Origin: Halosimplex salinum
GTDB lineage: Archaea; Halobacteriota; Halobacteria; Halobacteriales; Haloarculaceae
NCBI RefSeq assembly: GCF_003730195.1
Contig: NZ_QWGG01000003.1
Span: 124,001-188,000 of the forward strand
Length of the DNA stretch: 64,000 bases
Direction of reading: 5' to 3'
A program made the translations under genes and the position numbers. The notes beneath the pieces are model-generated. The model searched no databases. It was not told the origin of the DNA and was given only the letters and a program-made list of their open reading frames with translations. Below, piece after piece: positions 35,621-44,359 of the stretch (within the stretch, counting starts at the first letter, position 1; every line of letters starts with the position of its first letter).

Positions 35621-35920
35621 GCGGTGGCGCGCGCTGTCGCGCGTGTTCGAGCACTGCGAGAACCGCGCGACGTAGCCGTGCGAGGGATGACTGAGGGAAC
35701 GGAGTGACCGAAGGAATCGGCTGGGGAGGTGTGAGGCGCGGTGCTGTGCGGTCCCTGGCGTCTGCGCGAGCGGAGCGAGCGCAGGCTCGGAAGACGAACG
35801 GAGCGAGTCTTCCGGCGGACTGAAAGGGCGAGGCGCACTCCGGGAAGACGGGCGACGCAAGCACCGCAGCGGAGCGAGGAGCGCAGCGAGCCCCTCGACC
35901 GGAGCGCGCCGAGGGCTTTC
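35621..35920 (+). repeat. Dispersed repeat, copy B (fullest copy)
   Basis: In the 530-base gap between rnpB and the HxlR gene (35542-36073), this segment runs from GCGGTGGCGCGCGCTGT to GAGGGCTTTC. Shared blocks with copy A are GAGGGATGA, AATCGGCTGGGGAGGTGTG, GCGGTGCTG and AAAGGGCGAG; its second half matches copy C (AAGCACCGCAG, GGAGCGCAGCGAG). It has internal GAGCGAAGCGAG-like palindromic runs. The remaining bases of the gap (35921-36073) show no gene. Confidence 0.75.
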
Positions 35921-36073
35921 GACTCTCCCCGTTCCCTGCGGTCGCTCCAACTCGACTCCCTTCCACAACCCACCAACTGGACACAATCACTCAGTCCGCA
36001 CACACACTTAGCGGACCGACTGGTTCTCCCCACGAACAGACATCGACGAAAGAAACCGCGTCCCCTGCAACCG

Positions 36074-36436
36074 CTAGCAGCACTCCTCGTCGCGCTCCAT
36101 CGCCCACTCGACGAGTGGCCGGAGTCGCTCACCGAGTTCCTCGCCCTCGTCGCTGAGTTCGTACTCGACGCGCGGCGGGATCTCCGCGTAGCGCTCGCGC
36201 TCTACCAGCCCCGCCTCCACGAGTTCGTCCAGTCGCGTCGACAGCGTCGACGTGCTCGCCCCCGGGAGATGCGCCTCGATCTCGCCGAACCGCACCGTCC
36301 CGTGGTTGGCGACGACGCAGACGACGTCCATCACGTACTTCTTCCCGAGCAGGGCCATCGGCTCCGAGAGCAGACAGTGACACGCCGGATCCGCGCACTC
36401 ACAGCCGGTCTCCGCCATCGCTTCGGTGTCTCCCAT
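36074..36436 (-). CDS. HxlR-family regulator with N-terminal Cys cluster
   Basis: 120 residues. A winged helix covers about 25-110: LLGKKYVMDVVCVVANHG, RFGEIEAHLPGASTSTLSTRLDELVEAGLVERE, and VEYELSDEGEELG. The Cys residues stand out: C12, C14, C19, C21 (CEC and CHC), C40 and a final CC. HxlR proteins usually have one sensing Cys near the N-terminus; this cluster looks like a metal or thiol-reactive sensor. It is divergent from a MerB-like gene with 58 bases between the ATGs, the usual arrangement of a regulator with its target. That it senses mercurials is inferred. Confidence 0.8.
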   Translation of the reverse strand: MGDTEAMAETGCECADPACHCLLSEPMALLGKKYVMDVVCVVANHGTVRFGEIEAHLPGASTSTLSTRLDELVEAGLVERERYAEIPPRVEYELSDEGEELGERLRPLVEWAMERDEECC

Positions 36437-36460
36437 TGGATTCGATACTTTGGACTTGAC

Positions 36461-36472
36461 AGCTTAATAGCT
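36461..36472. promoter_or_regulatory. Near-palindromic TATA box shared by the divergent HxlR and MerB-like genes
   Basis: AGCTTAATAGCT is close to its own reverse complement and lies midway: its centre is about 28 bases before the MerB-like ATG (36495) and about 30 before the HxlR ATG (36436). Both are proper archaeal TATA-to-start distances for leaderless transcripts. One box may serve both strands, and an HxlR dimer binding here would shut both genes. Confidence 0.55.
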
Positions 36473-36494
36473 TTGCTCTCCGAACTATAGACGC

Positions 36495-37151
36495 ATGTGG
36501 ACTGAAGTAGACGGATCAGACAGTATCGGGCCGAAGCTATCGCTCGCCGACGTGGTCCTCCCGCCGGCGGTCGGCGACGGGTTCGCCGGCCTGTACGGGA
36601 GCGCCGAGCGGCCGGAGACCGCCGCCGAGTGGGTCGCGGACATGCGCGGGGCGATCGAGCGGGAGTACGACCGAACGCCCACCGTCGACGACCTCTGTAC
36701 GGTCGAGGACGGCGACCACGCGTTCGTCGGCGCGGACGGCGCGCAGACGTACATCTGCGTGCTCGACCCGCTCGCCTACCCGTTCCTGACCGGCGAGACG
36801 GGGACGGTCCGCTCGACGACGCCCGTCCGCGGGACCGAGGTCGAGTTCGAGGTCCGCGCCGACGGCGTGGGCGTCTCGCACGACGACGCGGTCGTGTCCA
36901 TCGGCATCTCAGAGGGGGTCGACGGCGACGAGGTGTCGATAGAGCGGGTGTACCAGGAGGTCTGCGGGTTCGTCCAGACCTTCGAAGACGATGCGGAGTA
37001 CGAGGAGTGGGCCGCCGAGGCCGACGGAGCGACGACGGCCGTCCCGGCCCGCGAGGGCGTCGCGATAGCACGCGAACTGGCCGACGCGCTGTTCGAAGAG
37101 GGCGCACAGCGCCCCGGCGGCGGGTGCAGTCCCGACGGCGGCTGCTGCTGA
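36495..37151 (+). CDS. MerB-like organomercurial lyase family protein
   Basis: 218 residues. The central part has TYICVLDPLAYPFLTGETGTV; in E. coli MerB the same place reads CALD with catalytic C96 and D99. Here they are C88 and D91. Later VYQEVCGFVQTFEDDAEYEEWAAE aligns with the MerB strand carrying C159, giving C157; the following helix (PAREGVAIARELADALF) also matches. So all three residues that break the C-Hg bond are present. The N-terminus (LPPAVGDGFAGLYG) takes the place of the MerB helical domain. The last 12 residues contain GGGCSPDGGCC, a likely metal-binding tail absent from classical MerB. No merA is in the window. The family also includes members of unknown substrate. Confidence 0.75.
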   Translation: MWTEVDGSDSIGPKLSLADVVLPPAVGDGFAGLYGSAERPETAAEWVADMRGAIEREYDRTPTVDDLCTVEDGDHAFVGADGAQTYICVLDPLAYPFLTGETGTVRSTTPVRGTEVEFEVRADGVGVSHDDAVVSIGISEGVDGDEVSIERVYQEVCGFVQTFEDDAEYEEWAAEADGATTAVPAREGVAIARELADALFEEGAQRPGGGCSPDGGCC

Positions 37152-37205
37152 GGGAAGCGGCCGTCGGCAGTTCGACGGCGACGGGAACGTATCGGTAGCA
37201 GGCGC

Positions 37206-38183
37206 TCAGTGCTGGCCGTCGCCGTTCGTGATCGTGGTGTGGGCGCCGATGAGCGCGCCCGCGAGGTCGAGGTTCTCGAGGTGCGTCTCGCGGTCGATGA
37301 TCGAGTCACGGATGTCGCAGTCCCGGACCGTCGCCTCGGGGAAGACGACCGAGCCGTCGAGGTGGGAGTCGACGACCTCGGCGTCCGCGAGGACGTGGAC
37401 GTTCTCGCCGAGGTCCGTCCCGTCGAGGGTCGCGCTCTCGGCGACCTGGTTCGCGCCGTCGAGGTACCACGCGACCGCGTCGAGGTAGCTCTCGGGCGTC
37501 CCGATGTCGAACCACGCCTCGTCGAACACGTAGGCGTAGACGGAGTCGTGCTCGACGAGCCACTGGACGAACCAGCCGGGCTCGTCGGGGTTGTTGCCGT
37601 CCGCGAGGTACTCCTCGAACCGCACCTGGTCGGCGGGGAAGACGTAGCAGGCGATCGAGACGAGCGTGCTGTTGGGGTCGTCGGGCTTCTCCTGGAAGTC
37701 GACGACCTCGTCGCCATCCAGCGTGACGAGCCCGTACGACCGGGCTTTCTCCAGCGACCCCACGTCGTAGGCCGCGAGCGTCGTACTGCCGTGTTCCTCG
37801 TAGCTGTCGAGGAAGTCGCTCACGTCGAAGCTGATGAGGTTGTCGCCGGCGATCACGAACAAGTCGTCGTCGTCGATCCCCTCGCGGTCGACGAGCTGTG
37901 CGAGCGCGCCGATGACGCCGAACTTCTCGTCCTCGTCCGTGGTGTCCTCGACGGAGAGCTGGGCCTTCTCGTAGTCGTGCTCGGCGAGGTGGGCCCTGAA
38001 CTCCGGCGCGAACCGCTCGTTCGTGCTGATGTACACGTCCTCGATCCGGTCGTCGGACTCGAGTTCCGTGAGCACCCGGTCGATGACGGTCGTCTCACCC
38101 ACTGGCAACATCATCTTCGGCCGATGGCGCGTGATCGGCCAGAGCCGCGTGGCGTAGCCGCCCGCGAGTACGACAGCGTCCAT
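37206..38183 (-). CDS. NDP-sugar synthase / nucleotidyltransferase
   Basis: 325 residues. The N-terminal Rossmann-like domain begins AVVLAGGYATRLWPITRHRPKMMLPVG; the family signature is GGxGTRL...KP, here with YA for xG and K in PKMMLPVG. FVIAGDNLISFDVSDF supplies the metal-binding GD. The C-terminal part ends with left-handed beta-helix hexapeptide repeats (NVHVLADAEVVDSHL, SVVFPEATVRDCDIRDSII). It should activate a sugar-1-phosphate with UTP or dTTP, for glycan or S-layer N-glycosylation; the substrate is unknown. Monocistronic, divergent from 38340. Confidence 0.85.
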   Translation of the reverse strand: MDAVVLAGGYATRLWPITRHRPKMMLPVGETTVIDRVLTELESDDRIEDVYISTNERFAPEFRAHLAEHDYEKAQLSVEDTTDEDEKFGVIGALAQLVDREGIDDDDLFVIAGDNLISFDVSDFLDSYEEHGSTTLAAYDVGSLEKARSYGLVTLDGDEVVDFQEKPDDPNSTLVSIACYVFPADQVRFEEYLADGNNPDEPGWFVQWLVEHDSVYAYVFDEAWFDIGTPESYLDAVAWYLDGANQVAESATLDGTDLGENVHVLADAEVVDSHLDGSVVFPEATVRDCDIRDSIIDRETHLENLDLAGALIGAHTTITNGDGQH

Positions 38184-38250
38184 ATCCTACTCTCCGCATC
38201 GCCCCGCCAAGGTCTTTTTCATTGGACAGATGCCACGCCCGCCGACGGCC

Positions 38251-38298
38251 GGGCAGTCGGGCGGTCGGGCGGTCAGGCGGCCGGGCGGTCGGGCGGTC
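38251..38298. repeat. Tandem octamer repeat, six copies
   Basis: GGGCGGTC is repeated six times (two copies imperfect: GGGCAGTC and AGGCGGCC) between two divergent genes. It lies just upstream of the promoter of 38340-38630 (GATTTGTAACC about 27 bases before the ATG). Confidence 0.9.
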
Positions 38299-38339
38299 AC
38301 CGGCAGAAAGGATTTGTAACCGCTTCACCAACCCCCGGT

Positions 38340-38630
38340 ATGCGCGAGGCCAGTCGGACGACGCGCCAGCGTATCGCCGACAGACTCCGCGAGGAACCGA
38401 TGGCCGCCGGGGCGCTCGCCCGCGAGTTCGAAGTCCGAACCGACGCCGCCCTCGACCACGTGGAACACATCTCCCAGTCGCTCGAACCCACCGACGAGAC
38501 GCTGCTCGTCGCGCCGCCGACCTGCGACGACTGCGGCTTCGAGGAGTTCGACGACCTCGTCAACCGCCCGGCGCGCTGCCCGGAGTGCAAGTGCGAGTCC
38601 GTCTCCGAACCGGCGTTCGTGATCGAGTGA
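38340..38630 (+). CDS. HTH transcriptional regulator with C-terminal zinc ribbon
   Basis: 96 residues. The first 60 form a winged-helix-like domain (RIADRLREEPMAAGALAREFEVRTDAALDHVEHISQSL). The last 35 have the zinc ribbon CDDC and CPEC (CDDCGFEEFDDLVNRPARCPECKCE). This combination is the COG3357-type predicted regulator found across archaea; the target is unknown. Leaderless start at 38340, with a TATA-like box about 27 bases upstream. Converges with the Rieske gene, ten bases apart. Confidence 0.75.
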   Translation: MREASRTTRQRIADRLREEPMAAGALAREFEVRTDAALDHVEHISQSLEPTDETLLVAPPTCDDCGFEEFDDLVNRPARCPECKCESVSEPAFVIE

Positions 38631-38639
38631 GGCCCGAGA

Positions 38640-39188
38640 CTACAGGATCACGTTCGAACTGGAGGAGAGGTCGTCGTCGTCGGACTCGACCGGTCCCTCG
38701 CCGACGTACTCGTACTCGTCGTCGTCGAGGTAGACGCCGCCGTCGGTCACGCGCACGTCTATCTCGTTCAGGAACGCCCCCTCACAGGGGCCGTACGTGC
38801 ACTTCCCGGAGTCGGCGGCGAACAGCGCGCCGTGGTTCGCGCAGATCACTTCGCCGTCCCGGACGGGCGCGCCCGACCCCTTGTCGAGTTTGATGTGGGT
38901 CATGTGCTGGCAGTAGTTGAGCCAGCAGACCACCTCGCCCTCGTCGCCGTTCTCGGTCGCCAGTCTGAGGAGGATCGCCTCGCGGACGTCGTCGTCGCCC
39001 TGTTGCATGTCGTCGGGCATCGCGATGCCGTCGGCGCCGTCGTCGGCCGCATTCTCGGCCGCACTCTCGTCGGACCTGAGGGCGGCGTCCCCACTGGCGA
39101 CGTCGCTCCCGTCGACCGAGCGCACGCGAAAGAGGAAGGTGTCGTCAGTCGAGACGTCGGCCGGGTCGGCGATCCGCGTCGCGTCCAT
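38640..39188 (-). CDS. Rieske [2Fe-2S] domain protein
   Basis: With the ATG at 39186-39188 the protein has 182 residues. The Rieske ligands are C93 and H95 (YCQHM) and C116 and H119 (CANHG). The second loop continues GALFAADSGKCTYGPCEGA as in ferredoxin-like Rieske proteins, with Cys residues that could form a disulfide. Residues 30-65 are a non-conserved acidic insert between the first strands. No membrane anchor is seen, so it is likely a soluble electron carrier or oxygenase component. The neighbours do not identify its partner. Confidence 0.85.
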   Translation of the reverse strand: MDATRIADPADVSTDDTFLFRVRSVDGSDVASGDAALRSDESAAENAADDGADGIAMPDDMQQGDDDVREAILLRLATENGDEGEVVCWLNYCQHMTHIKLDKGSGAPVRDGEVICANHGALFAADSGKCTYGPCEGAFLNEIDVRVTDGGVYLDDDEYEYVGEGPVESDDDDLSSSSNVIL

Positions 39189-39338
39189 ACGGCCGCGTGG
39201 GCCCGTCGTCGCTTGAACGCAACGGTTCGTGCAATCGGGTCCGTTCCAGTCGGTCCGGTCCCCGGCGGAGCCGCGTCGGGAGTCGCGCCCACGGCCGCCA
39301 CGCCAACCCTTTTCCACGCACCCGGCGAACGCCGGGGC

Positions 39339-40412
39339 ATGGCAGACCTCCTCGTCTACGGATCGTACGGCTACACGGGGCGTCTCGTCGTCGAGGAAGC
39401 GACCGGTCGCGACCTCGACGTGGTCGTCGCCGGTCGGGACCGCAACGCCGTCGAGAACCAGGCCATCCGGCAGAAGTGCGAGGAGCGCGTCTTCGATCTG
39501 GACGAACCGCGCCTGCTCGACCTGGCCCTGGAGGAGGTCGACGCGGTCCTCAACTGCGCCGGGCCCTTCGAGGACACCGCCGAACCGGTGGTCGACGGGT
39601 GTCTCCGCACCGGTACCCACTACCTCGACATCACCGGCGAGATCCCGGTGTTCGAACGGCTCGCGATCCGCGACGAAGACGCCGAGGAAGCGGGGATCAC
39701 CGTCCTCCCGGGCGTCGGCTTCGACGTGGTCCCCACCGACTGTCTCGCGGCGCACCTCGCCGACCGACTGCCCGACGCCGAACGGCTCTCGCTGGGCTTC
39801 CAGGCGTCGGGCGGGATGTCGCCGGGGACCGCGCGGACCGCCCTCAGAGGTCTCGGCGACGGCGGTGCGGTCCGCCGAGAGGGGCGCATCGAGTCGGTGC
39901 CGACCGCGTGGCGCACCCGCCGGATCGACTTCGGCGACGGCGAGCGGTCGGCGATGACGATCCCGTGGGGCGACGTAGCGACCGCGTACCACACCACCGG
40001 GATCGGGTCCATCGAGGTGTACACCGCGGCGCCGGGATGGGCGATCCGGGCCGCTCGACTCGGACGCTACCTCGGGCCGCTCGCCGGGTCCGGGGCCGTC
40101 CGATCGCTCCTCGAATCGGTGATCGACTCCCGGATCGACGGCCCGAGCGAACGCGAGCGGCGAGAGGCCCGGAACTACGTCTGGGGCGAGGTCGAGAGCG
40201 AGGACGGGGAGCGCGCCGTGTCGCGACTCGTCACGCCGGAGGCGTACCGGCTGACGAAACTGTCCGCGGTCGAGATCGCCGAGCGCGTCGTCGACGGGGA
40301 CGCGCCCGAGGGGTTCCAGACGCCCGCCGGCGCCTTCGGACCGGACCTGATCCTCGACGTCGAAGGCGTCGAGCGCTCCGACGACCCGATCGACGCCCGC
40401 GACGCGTCGTAG
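39339..40412 (+). CDS. Saccharopine dehydrogenase-like NAD(P)-binding protein
   Basis: 357 residues from the ATG at 39339. The N-terminal Rossmann motif is GSYGYTGRLVVEEA, followed by VLNCAGPFEDTAEPVVDGC and HYLDITGEIPVFE, the signature of trans-acting enoyl reductase/saccharopine dehydrogenase-like proteins (COG3268). VLPGVGFDVVPTDCLAAHLAD and GGMSPGTARTAL also fit. Members are found in lipid modification; the reaction here is not known. The upstream open frame is longer but overlaps the Rieske gene on the other strand. It converges with the pab operon four bases away. Confidence 0.8.
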   Translation: MADLLVYGSYGYTGRLVVEEATGRDLDVVVAGRDRNAVENQAIRQKCEERVFDLDEPRLLDLALEEVDAVLNCAGPFEDTAEPVVDGCLRTGTHYLDITGEIPVFERLAIRDEDAEEAGITVLPGVGFDVVPTDCLAAHLADRLPDAERLSLGFQASGGMSPGTARTALRGLGDGGAVRREGRIESVPTAWRTRRIDFGDGERSAMTIPWGDVATAYHTTGIGSIEVYTAAPGWAIRAARLGRYLGPLAGSGAVRSLLESVIDSRIDGPSERERREARNYVWGEVESEDGERAVSRLVTPEAYRLTKLSAVEIAERVVDGDAPEGFQTPAGAFGPDLILDVEGVERSDDPIDARDAS

Positions 40413-40416
40413 CCGG

Positions 40417-41367
40417 TCAGGCGTCGTCCGCGTCGCCGTCCGCTCCGCTTCCCTCAGCTCCGTCGCCGTCAGTTCCGTCGTCGTAGTGCTCGCGCTCGAC
40501 CCGCTCGTCGAACAGTCGCGAGAGCAGTTTCGTCATCGGACCGACCGCCACGTCGATGCCGTCGACGCTGGTCACGGGGCGTATCTCCCACGTCGAGTTG
40601 GTGAGGAACACCTCGTCCGCGTCCCGCAGGTCGTCGAGCGCGTACCTGCTCGTCCGTACCGGGAACCCCTCCGTGTCGGCGAGCCCCATCACGACCGAGC
40701 GGGTGACGCCCGGGAGGATCGGGAGGTCGGTACTCGGCGTCTTCAGCGTGCCCTCGTCGACGAAGAAGAGGTTGCTCGTCGCGCCCTCGGCGAGGTAGTC
40801 GTCGGTGGTCCGCATCACGGCCTCGTCGGCGGCGAACTCGTCGGTCGCGGCCCGTCGGAGTTCGAGGCGGGCGAGGATCCCGGGGAGGTAGTTGTGGGTC
40901 TTGGCGTCGGCCGGGAGCGCCGCATCAGGTGGTCGGCGGGTCCGAACCGTCTGGACCGTCGCCGGGCCGTCCCACGCCGACTCGCCGTCGACGCCGCCGC
41001 GGGGGAGCGGAGAGACGTAGACGACGACCGTCGGGTCCACGTCGGGGTCGGGCGTCAGTTTTCCGGGCTGGACGCCGCGCGTCACCGATATCTTGAGGTA
41101 CGCGTCGGTCAGGTCGTTCGCGGCGAGGGTGTCGTCGACGCGCTCGCGGAGGTCGTCGGGGACGGCGTCGGGAAATCCGAGCGTCTCGGCCGTCCGCTGG
41201 AGGCGCTCGCGGTGGGCGGTCCACTCGAACGACTCGCCGCCGTACACTCGCAGGGTCTCGAACGCGCCGTCGCCGTACATGAACCCCCTGTCGCGGACGG
41301 AGACGGTCGCCTCGTCGGCCGGGACGAGGTCGCCGTCCACGTGGTAGGATAGCTGGTCGTCGCTCAT
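40417..41367 (-). CDS. pabC: Class IV aminotransferase, probable aminodeoxychorismate lyase (PabC)
   Basis: 316 residues from the ATG at 41365-41367. Class IV PLP features: RGFMYGDGAFETLRVYGG near residues 27-44, DAKTHNYLPGILARLELR with the PLP lysine in KTHNYL, and DYLAEGATSNLFFVDEGTLKTPSTDLPILPGVTR. The fold is shared by aminodeoxychorismate lyase, branched-chain and D-amino acid aminotransferases. The operon with pabA and pabB argues for the lyase step giving p-aminobenzoate. A C-terminal acidic tail of about 20 residues is non-conserved. The ATG overlaps the pabA stop. Confidence 0.8.
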   Translation of the reverse strand: MSDDQLSYHVDGDLVPADEATVSVRDRGFMYGDGAFETLRVYGGESFEWTAHRERLQRTAETLGFPDAVPDDLRERVDDTLAANDLTDAYLKISVTRGVQPGKLTPDPDVDPTVVVYVSPLPRGGVDGESAWDGPATVQTVRTRRPPDAALPADAKTHNYLPGILARLELRRAATDEFAADEAVMRTTDDYLAEGATSNLFFVDEGTLKTPSTDLPILPGVTRSVVMGLADTEGFPVRTSRYALDDLRDADEVFLTNSTWEIRPVTSVDGIDVAVGPMTKLLSRLFDERVEREHYDDGTDGDGAEGSGADGDADDA

Positions 41368-42116
41368 CGCGACCACTCCAGCGCCATCCGGCAGAAGGTC
41401 TCTATCAGCTGTTTCCCGTGGTCGGTGAGGATGCTCTCGGGGTGGAACTGGACGCCGACGTGGGGGCGCTCGCGGTGGCGGACGCCCATCACGACGCCCG
41501 CCTCGTCGTCGGTGTGGGCGGTCTCTTCGAGGACGTCGGGGAGGTCCGCGCGCTCGACGGCCAGGGAGTGGTAGCGGCCGACCCGGAAGCCGTCGGGGAG
41601 GCCCGCGAAGATCCCCCGACCGTCGTGGTCGACCGGCGACGGCTTCCCGTGGACGACCGCCTCGGCGTGGCCGACGCGCGCGCCGTTGGCCGCACACAGC
41701 GCCTGATGGCCGAGACAGACGCCAAGCGTCGGGTAGTCGAGGTCGCGAAATATCGGCATCGAGACGCCCGCGTCCTGCGGGGTTCCGGGGCCGGGCGAGA
41801 CGACGATCGCGTCGGGGTCGAGTTCGCGGATCCCGGCCACGTCCACGGCGTCGTTGCGGTGGACGACGACCTCGCCGTCTGCGACCTCGGGGAGCAGGTC
41901 GGCGGTCGTGACGACTTCACCGACGTACTGGACGAGGTTGTAGGCGAAGGAGTCGTAGTTGTCGACGACGAGGACGGTCATCTCCTCGACGCGGTCGACG
42001 GCCGTCGCGTCCGCGGCGGTGGGGTCTTCGAGGGCGGCGGCGTCGTCCGTCGGGAGCGGTCCGCTCGCGGGGGCGACCGGAGCGACGCCGGCGTCGGGCG
42101 CGGAGGGGTCAGGCAT
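41364..42116 (-). CDS. pabA: Glutamine amidotransferase subunit of aminodeoxychorismate/anthranilate synthase
   Basis: 250 residues from the ATG at 42116, which overlaps the end of pabB. The core begins [19 protein letters not shown]; the nucleophile lies in GVCLGHQAL and the catalytic His/Glu in GVQFHPESI. It frees ammonia from glutamine for PabB. The first 45 residues are Ala/Pro/Asp-rich and non-conserved, so the true start may be the internal ATG at 41981; the overlap with pabB favours the longer form. PabA and TrpG cannot be told apart from sequence alone; the neighbours favour pab. Confidence 0.82.
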   Translation of the reverse strand: MPDPSAPDAGVAPVAPASGPLPTDDAAALEDPTAADATAVDRVEEMTVLVVDNYDSFAYNLVQYVGEVVTTADLLPEVADGEVVVHRNDAVDVAGIRELDPDAIVVSPGPGTPQDAGVSMPIFRDLDYPTLGVCLGHQALCAANGARVGHAEAVVHGKPSPVDHDGRGIFAGLPDGFRVGRYHSLAVERADLPDVLEETAHTDDEAGVVMGVRHRERPHVGVQFHPESILTDHGKQLIETFCRMALEWSR

Positions 42117-43635
42117 CGTCCTCCACGGTGAACGCGGCGCGGTCGCCCAGCGCCTCGTCGACGGCGGTGATGAGCGCCCGACCCTTGTCGAGCGTCTCCT
42201 CGTACTCGCGGTCGGGGACGGAGTCGTGGACGATCCCGGCCCCCACGCGGAGATGGTACTCCTCGCCGTAGCGCACGAGCGTCCGGATCACGATGTTGAG
42301 CGTCGCGCGTCCCTCGAAGCCGAAGATGCCGATGCTCCCGGTGTAGGGGCCTCGCCGGGTCGACTCCACCTCGTCGATGATCTCCATGGTCCGGGGTTTG
42401 GGCGCGCCGGTTATCGTGCCGCCCGGGAAGACGGCCGCGACGGCGTCGCCGAGGTCCCGGTCGGCGCGGAGGCGCCCCTCGACGAGCGAGACGAGGTGCA
42501 TCACCTCGGAGTAGCGGTCGACGCGGCGGTACTCGCTGACCTCGACGGTGCCGTACTCGCTCACCTTCCCGAGGTCGTTGCGTTCGAGGTCGACCAGCAT
42601 CGCGTGCTCGGCGCGCTCCTTCTCGTCGGCCACGAGGTCGGACTCGAGGAACTCGTCTTCCTCGTGGGTGTCGCCGCGCGGTCGGGTCCCCGCGATGGGT
42701 TCGGTGACGAGGCGGTCGCCGTCCCTGTCGAGGAGCAACTCGGGGCTCGCGCTCACCAGGTCGACGCCGGGGAACTCCAGCAGGGCCGAGTACGGCGCCG
42801 GGTTCACCGCGCGGAGCGCGTCGAACACCGCGACCGGGTGGACGGCCGCCGGCGCGGTGAGGCGCTGGGAGACGTTCGCCTGGAAGGTGTCGCCCTCGCG
42901 GACGTACGCCTTGACCCTGCGGACGCGCTCGGCGAACGCGTCGCGGCCGCAGTCGCTCTCGAAGCGGGCCGCGTCGGTCGCCGCCGGTGGGTCGCTGACT
43001 GCGGGGTCGCCCTCGACCGCGGCGCGAGCCAGGGTCAGCGCCCGTTCGCGCCCGTGTTCGTAGGCGTCCGCGGGCGACCGACCCGCCGATCCCCCGACAC
43101 GGGGACAGGCCGTCACGCGGAGCGTGGTGTCGTCGCCGCCCTCGCTCTGCTCGCTCTCGCGCGGTTCCGCCCACGCCGCGAGGCGGTCGTACACGCCGAT
43201 CTGGAGGCGGGGCAGCTCGCGGTCGGGTTCGGCGCTCGCCGGCAGGTCCTCGAGTTCGCGCGCCACGTCGTAGGAGAGCCAGCCGACCGCTCCGCAGGGG
43301 TAGGGCACCTCGCAGTCGCCGCGGGCCAGCGACTCCTCGGCGAGACGGTCGACGAGCGCGTCGATGCTGGGCGAGCTATCGCCGGACGCGGCCGCGGCGT
43401 CCTCGGGCGAGACGATCAGTCTGTCGACGGGGTCGACGCCGAAGTAGCCCCAGCCGGACTGGCCGCCGGTGGTCTCGAGGTGGAAGCCGCCGGGCCCGTC
43501 GCGGGCGCGGCGGTAGGCGTCGAACGGGTCGTCGACCGACACGCGTGCCTCGACGGGAACGCGTGCGCCGGCCGACGCGTCGGCCGCGACGCGCTCGAAG
43601 GCGGTCCTGTCGGTCACGACCCGCGGTGTCGTCAT
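42109..43635 (-). CDS. pabB: Aminodeoxychorismate synthase component I (PabB/TrpE family)
   Basis: 508 residues from the ATG at 43633-43635. The chorismate-binding domain contains [67 protein letters not shown] and [13 protein letters not shown]. It adds ammonia to chorismate; with PabA and the class IV enzyme downstream the product should be p-aminobenzoate for folate. The motif PIAGT is the form usually seen in anthranilate synthase, whereas well-studied PabB proteins have PIKGT with a catalytic lysine; so the product call rests on context. First gene of the operon. Confidence 0.8.
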   Translation of the reverse strand: MTTPRVVTDRTAFERVAADASAGARVPVEARVSVDDPFDAYRRARDGPGGFHLETTGGQSGWGYFGVDPVDRLIVSPEDAAAASGDSSPSIDALVDRLAEESLARGDCEVPYPCGAVGWLSYDVARELEDLPASAEPDRELPRLQIGVYDRLAAWAEPRESEQSEGGDDTTLRVTACPRVGGSAGRSPADAYEHGRERALTLARAAVEGDPAVSDPPAATDAARFESDCGRDAFAERVRRVKAYVREGDTFQANVSQRLTAPAAVHPVAVFDALRAVNPAPYSALLEFPGVDLVSASPELLLDRDGDRLVTEPIAGTRPRGDTHEEDEFLESDLVADEKERAEHAMLVDLERNDLGKVSEYGTVEVSEYRRVDRYSEVMHLVSLVEGRLRADRDLGDAVAAVFPGGTITGAPKPRTMEIIDEVESTRRGPYTGSIGIFGFEGRATLNIVIRTLVRYGEEYHLRVGAGIVHDSVPDREYEETLDKGRALITAVDEALGDRAAFTVEDDA

Positions 43636-43698
43636 TACGCACACAGAAGCACGCGGAGGGTAACCGGTTTTCGGTCCCCGCAAGCCAGGTCGAGGACG

Positions 43699-44262
43699 TC
43701 AGTACAGTTTCGCCTGTTCGACCCAGTCCTCGACGCGTGAGGTCGCGATGTCGGTCTCCTCGGCGAGCGCCTCGGCGTCGGCCTCGGCCAGTTCGCCGAC
43801 GCCCCCGACGCCGGCCTCGCGCAGTCGCTCCGCGTACGTCGGCCCGATCCCCTTGATGTCCTCGAGTTCGGCGTCGGGCGCCGGTTCGGTCGGCGCGCCC
43901 GTCGCCTCGTCCTCGGCCTCGCCCTCGTCTTCCGTTACGTCCGGTTCCGTGTCGTCGGTCTCGACCGTCTCACTCGTCGACTCGGTGTCGGTCGACGAGT
44001 CGACTTCGGCCGTCGGTTCGCTGTCCGCAGCGGTGTCGGTCCCCTTGACCGCGTCTTCGGTCGCGGTCGCGGGTTCGTGTTCGACGGTCACGTCGACGCC
44101 GTCGTCGGACGCGCGGTCGGCCGCGTCGCCTGTACCTGTCGATCCGCCCGGAGACGCGTCGTCGCCCGGCGACGGACCGTCGGCGCCGGACGGCGCGGAC
44201 CGAGAGGTCGACGTGGACGCGCCCAGCCCGAGTGCAGATTTGATACGCTCGATGAGCCCCAT
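43699..44262 (-). CDS. Helix-hairpin-helix protein with long acidic linker
   Basis: 187 residues. The start MGLIERIKSALGLG is a short amphipathic helix. Residues 15-130 are a Thr/Asp/Glu/Ser-rich linker. The last 55 residues are a double helix-hairpin-helix unit, ELEDIKGIGPTYAERLREAGVGGVGELAEADAEALAEE, the kind used by DNA repair and polymerase-linked proteins to bind DNA backbone. The linker's nucleotide sequence is simple and repetitive. Partner unknown. Confidence 0.7.
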   Translation of the reverse strand: MGLIERIKSALGLGASTSTSRSAPSGADGPSPGDDASPGGSTGTGDAADRASDDGVDVTVEHEPATATEDAVKGTDTAADSEPTAEVDSSTDTESTSETVETDDTEPDVTEDEGEAEDEATGAPTEPAPDAELEDIKGIGPTYAERLREAGVGGVGELAEADAEALAEETDIATSRVEDWVEQAKLY

Positions 44263-44359
44263 GCAGGTCCCTAGCGGACCCCATCACTTAACCTCTTTCT
44301 GCGATTCCGACGGACCCACGTCCCGGCGACGGTCATGTCACGCGGTCGCGGTGACCCGT

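Noticed and set aside
38640-39992. Extended minus-strand frame for the Rieske gene (450 codons)
   Set aside because: The upstream part overlaps the start and promoter of the saccharopine dehydrogenase-like gene on the other strand; the ATG at 39188 begins the recognisable protein.
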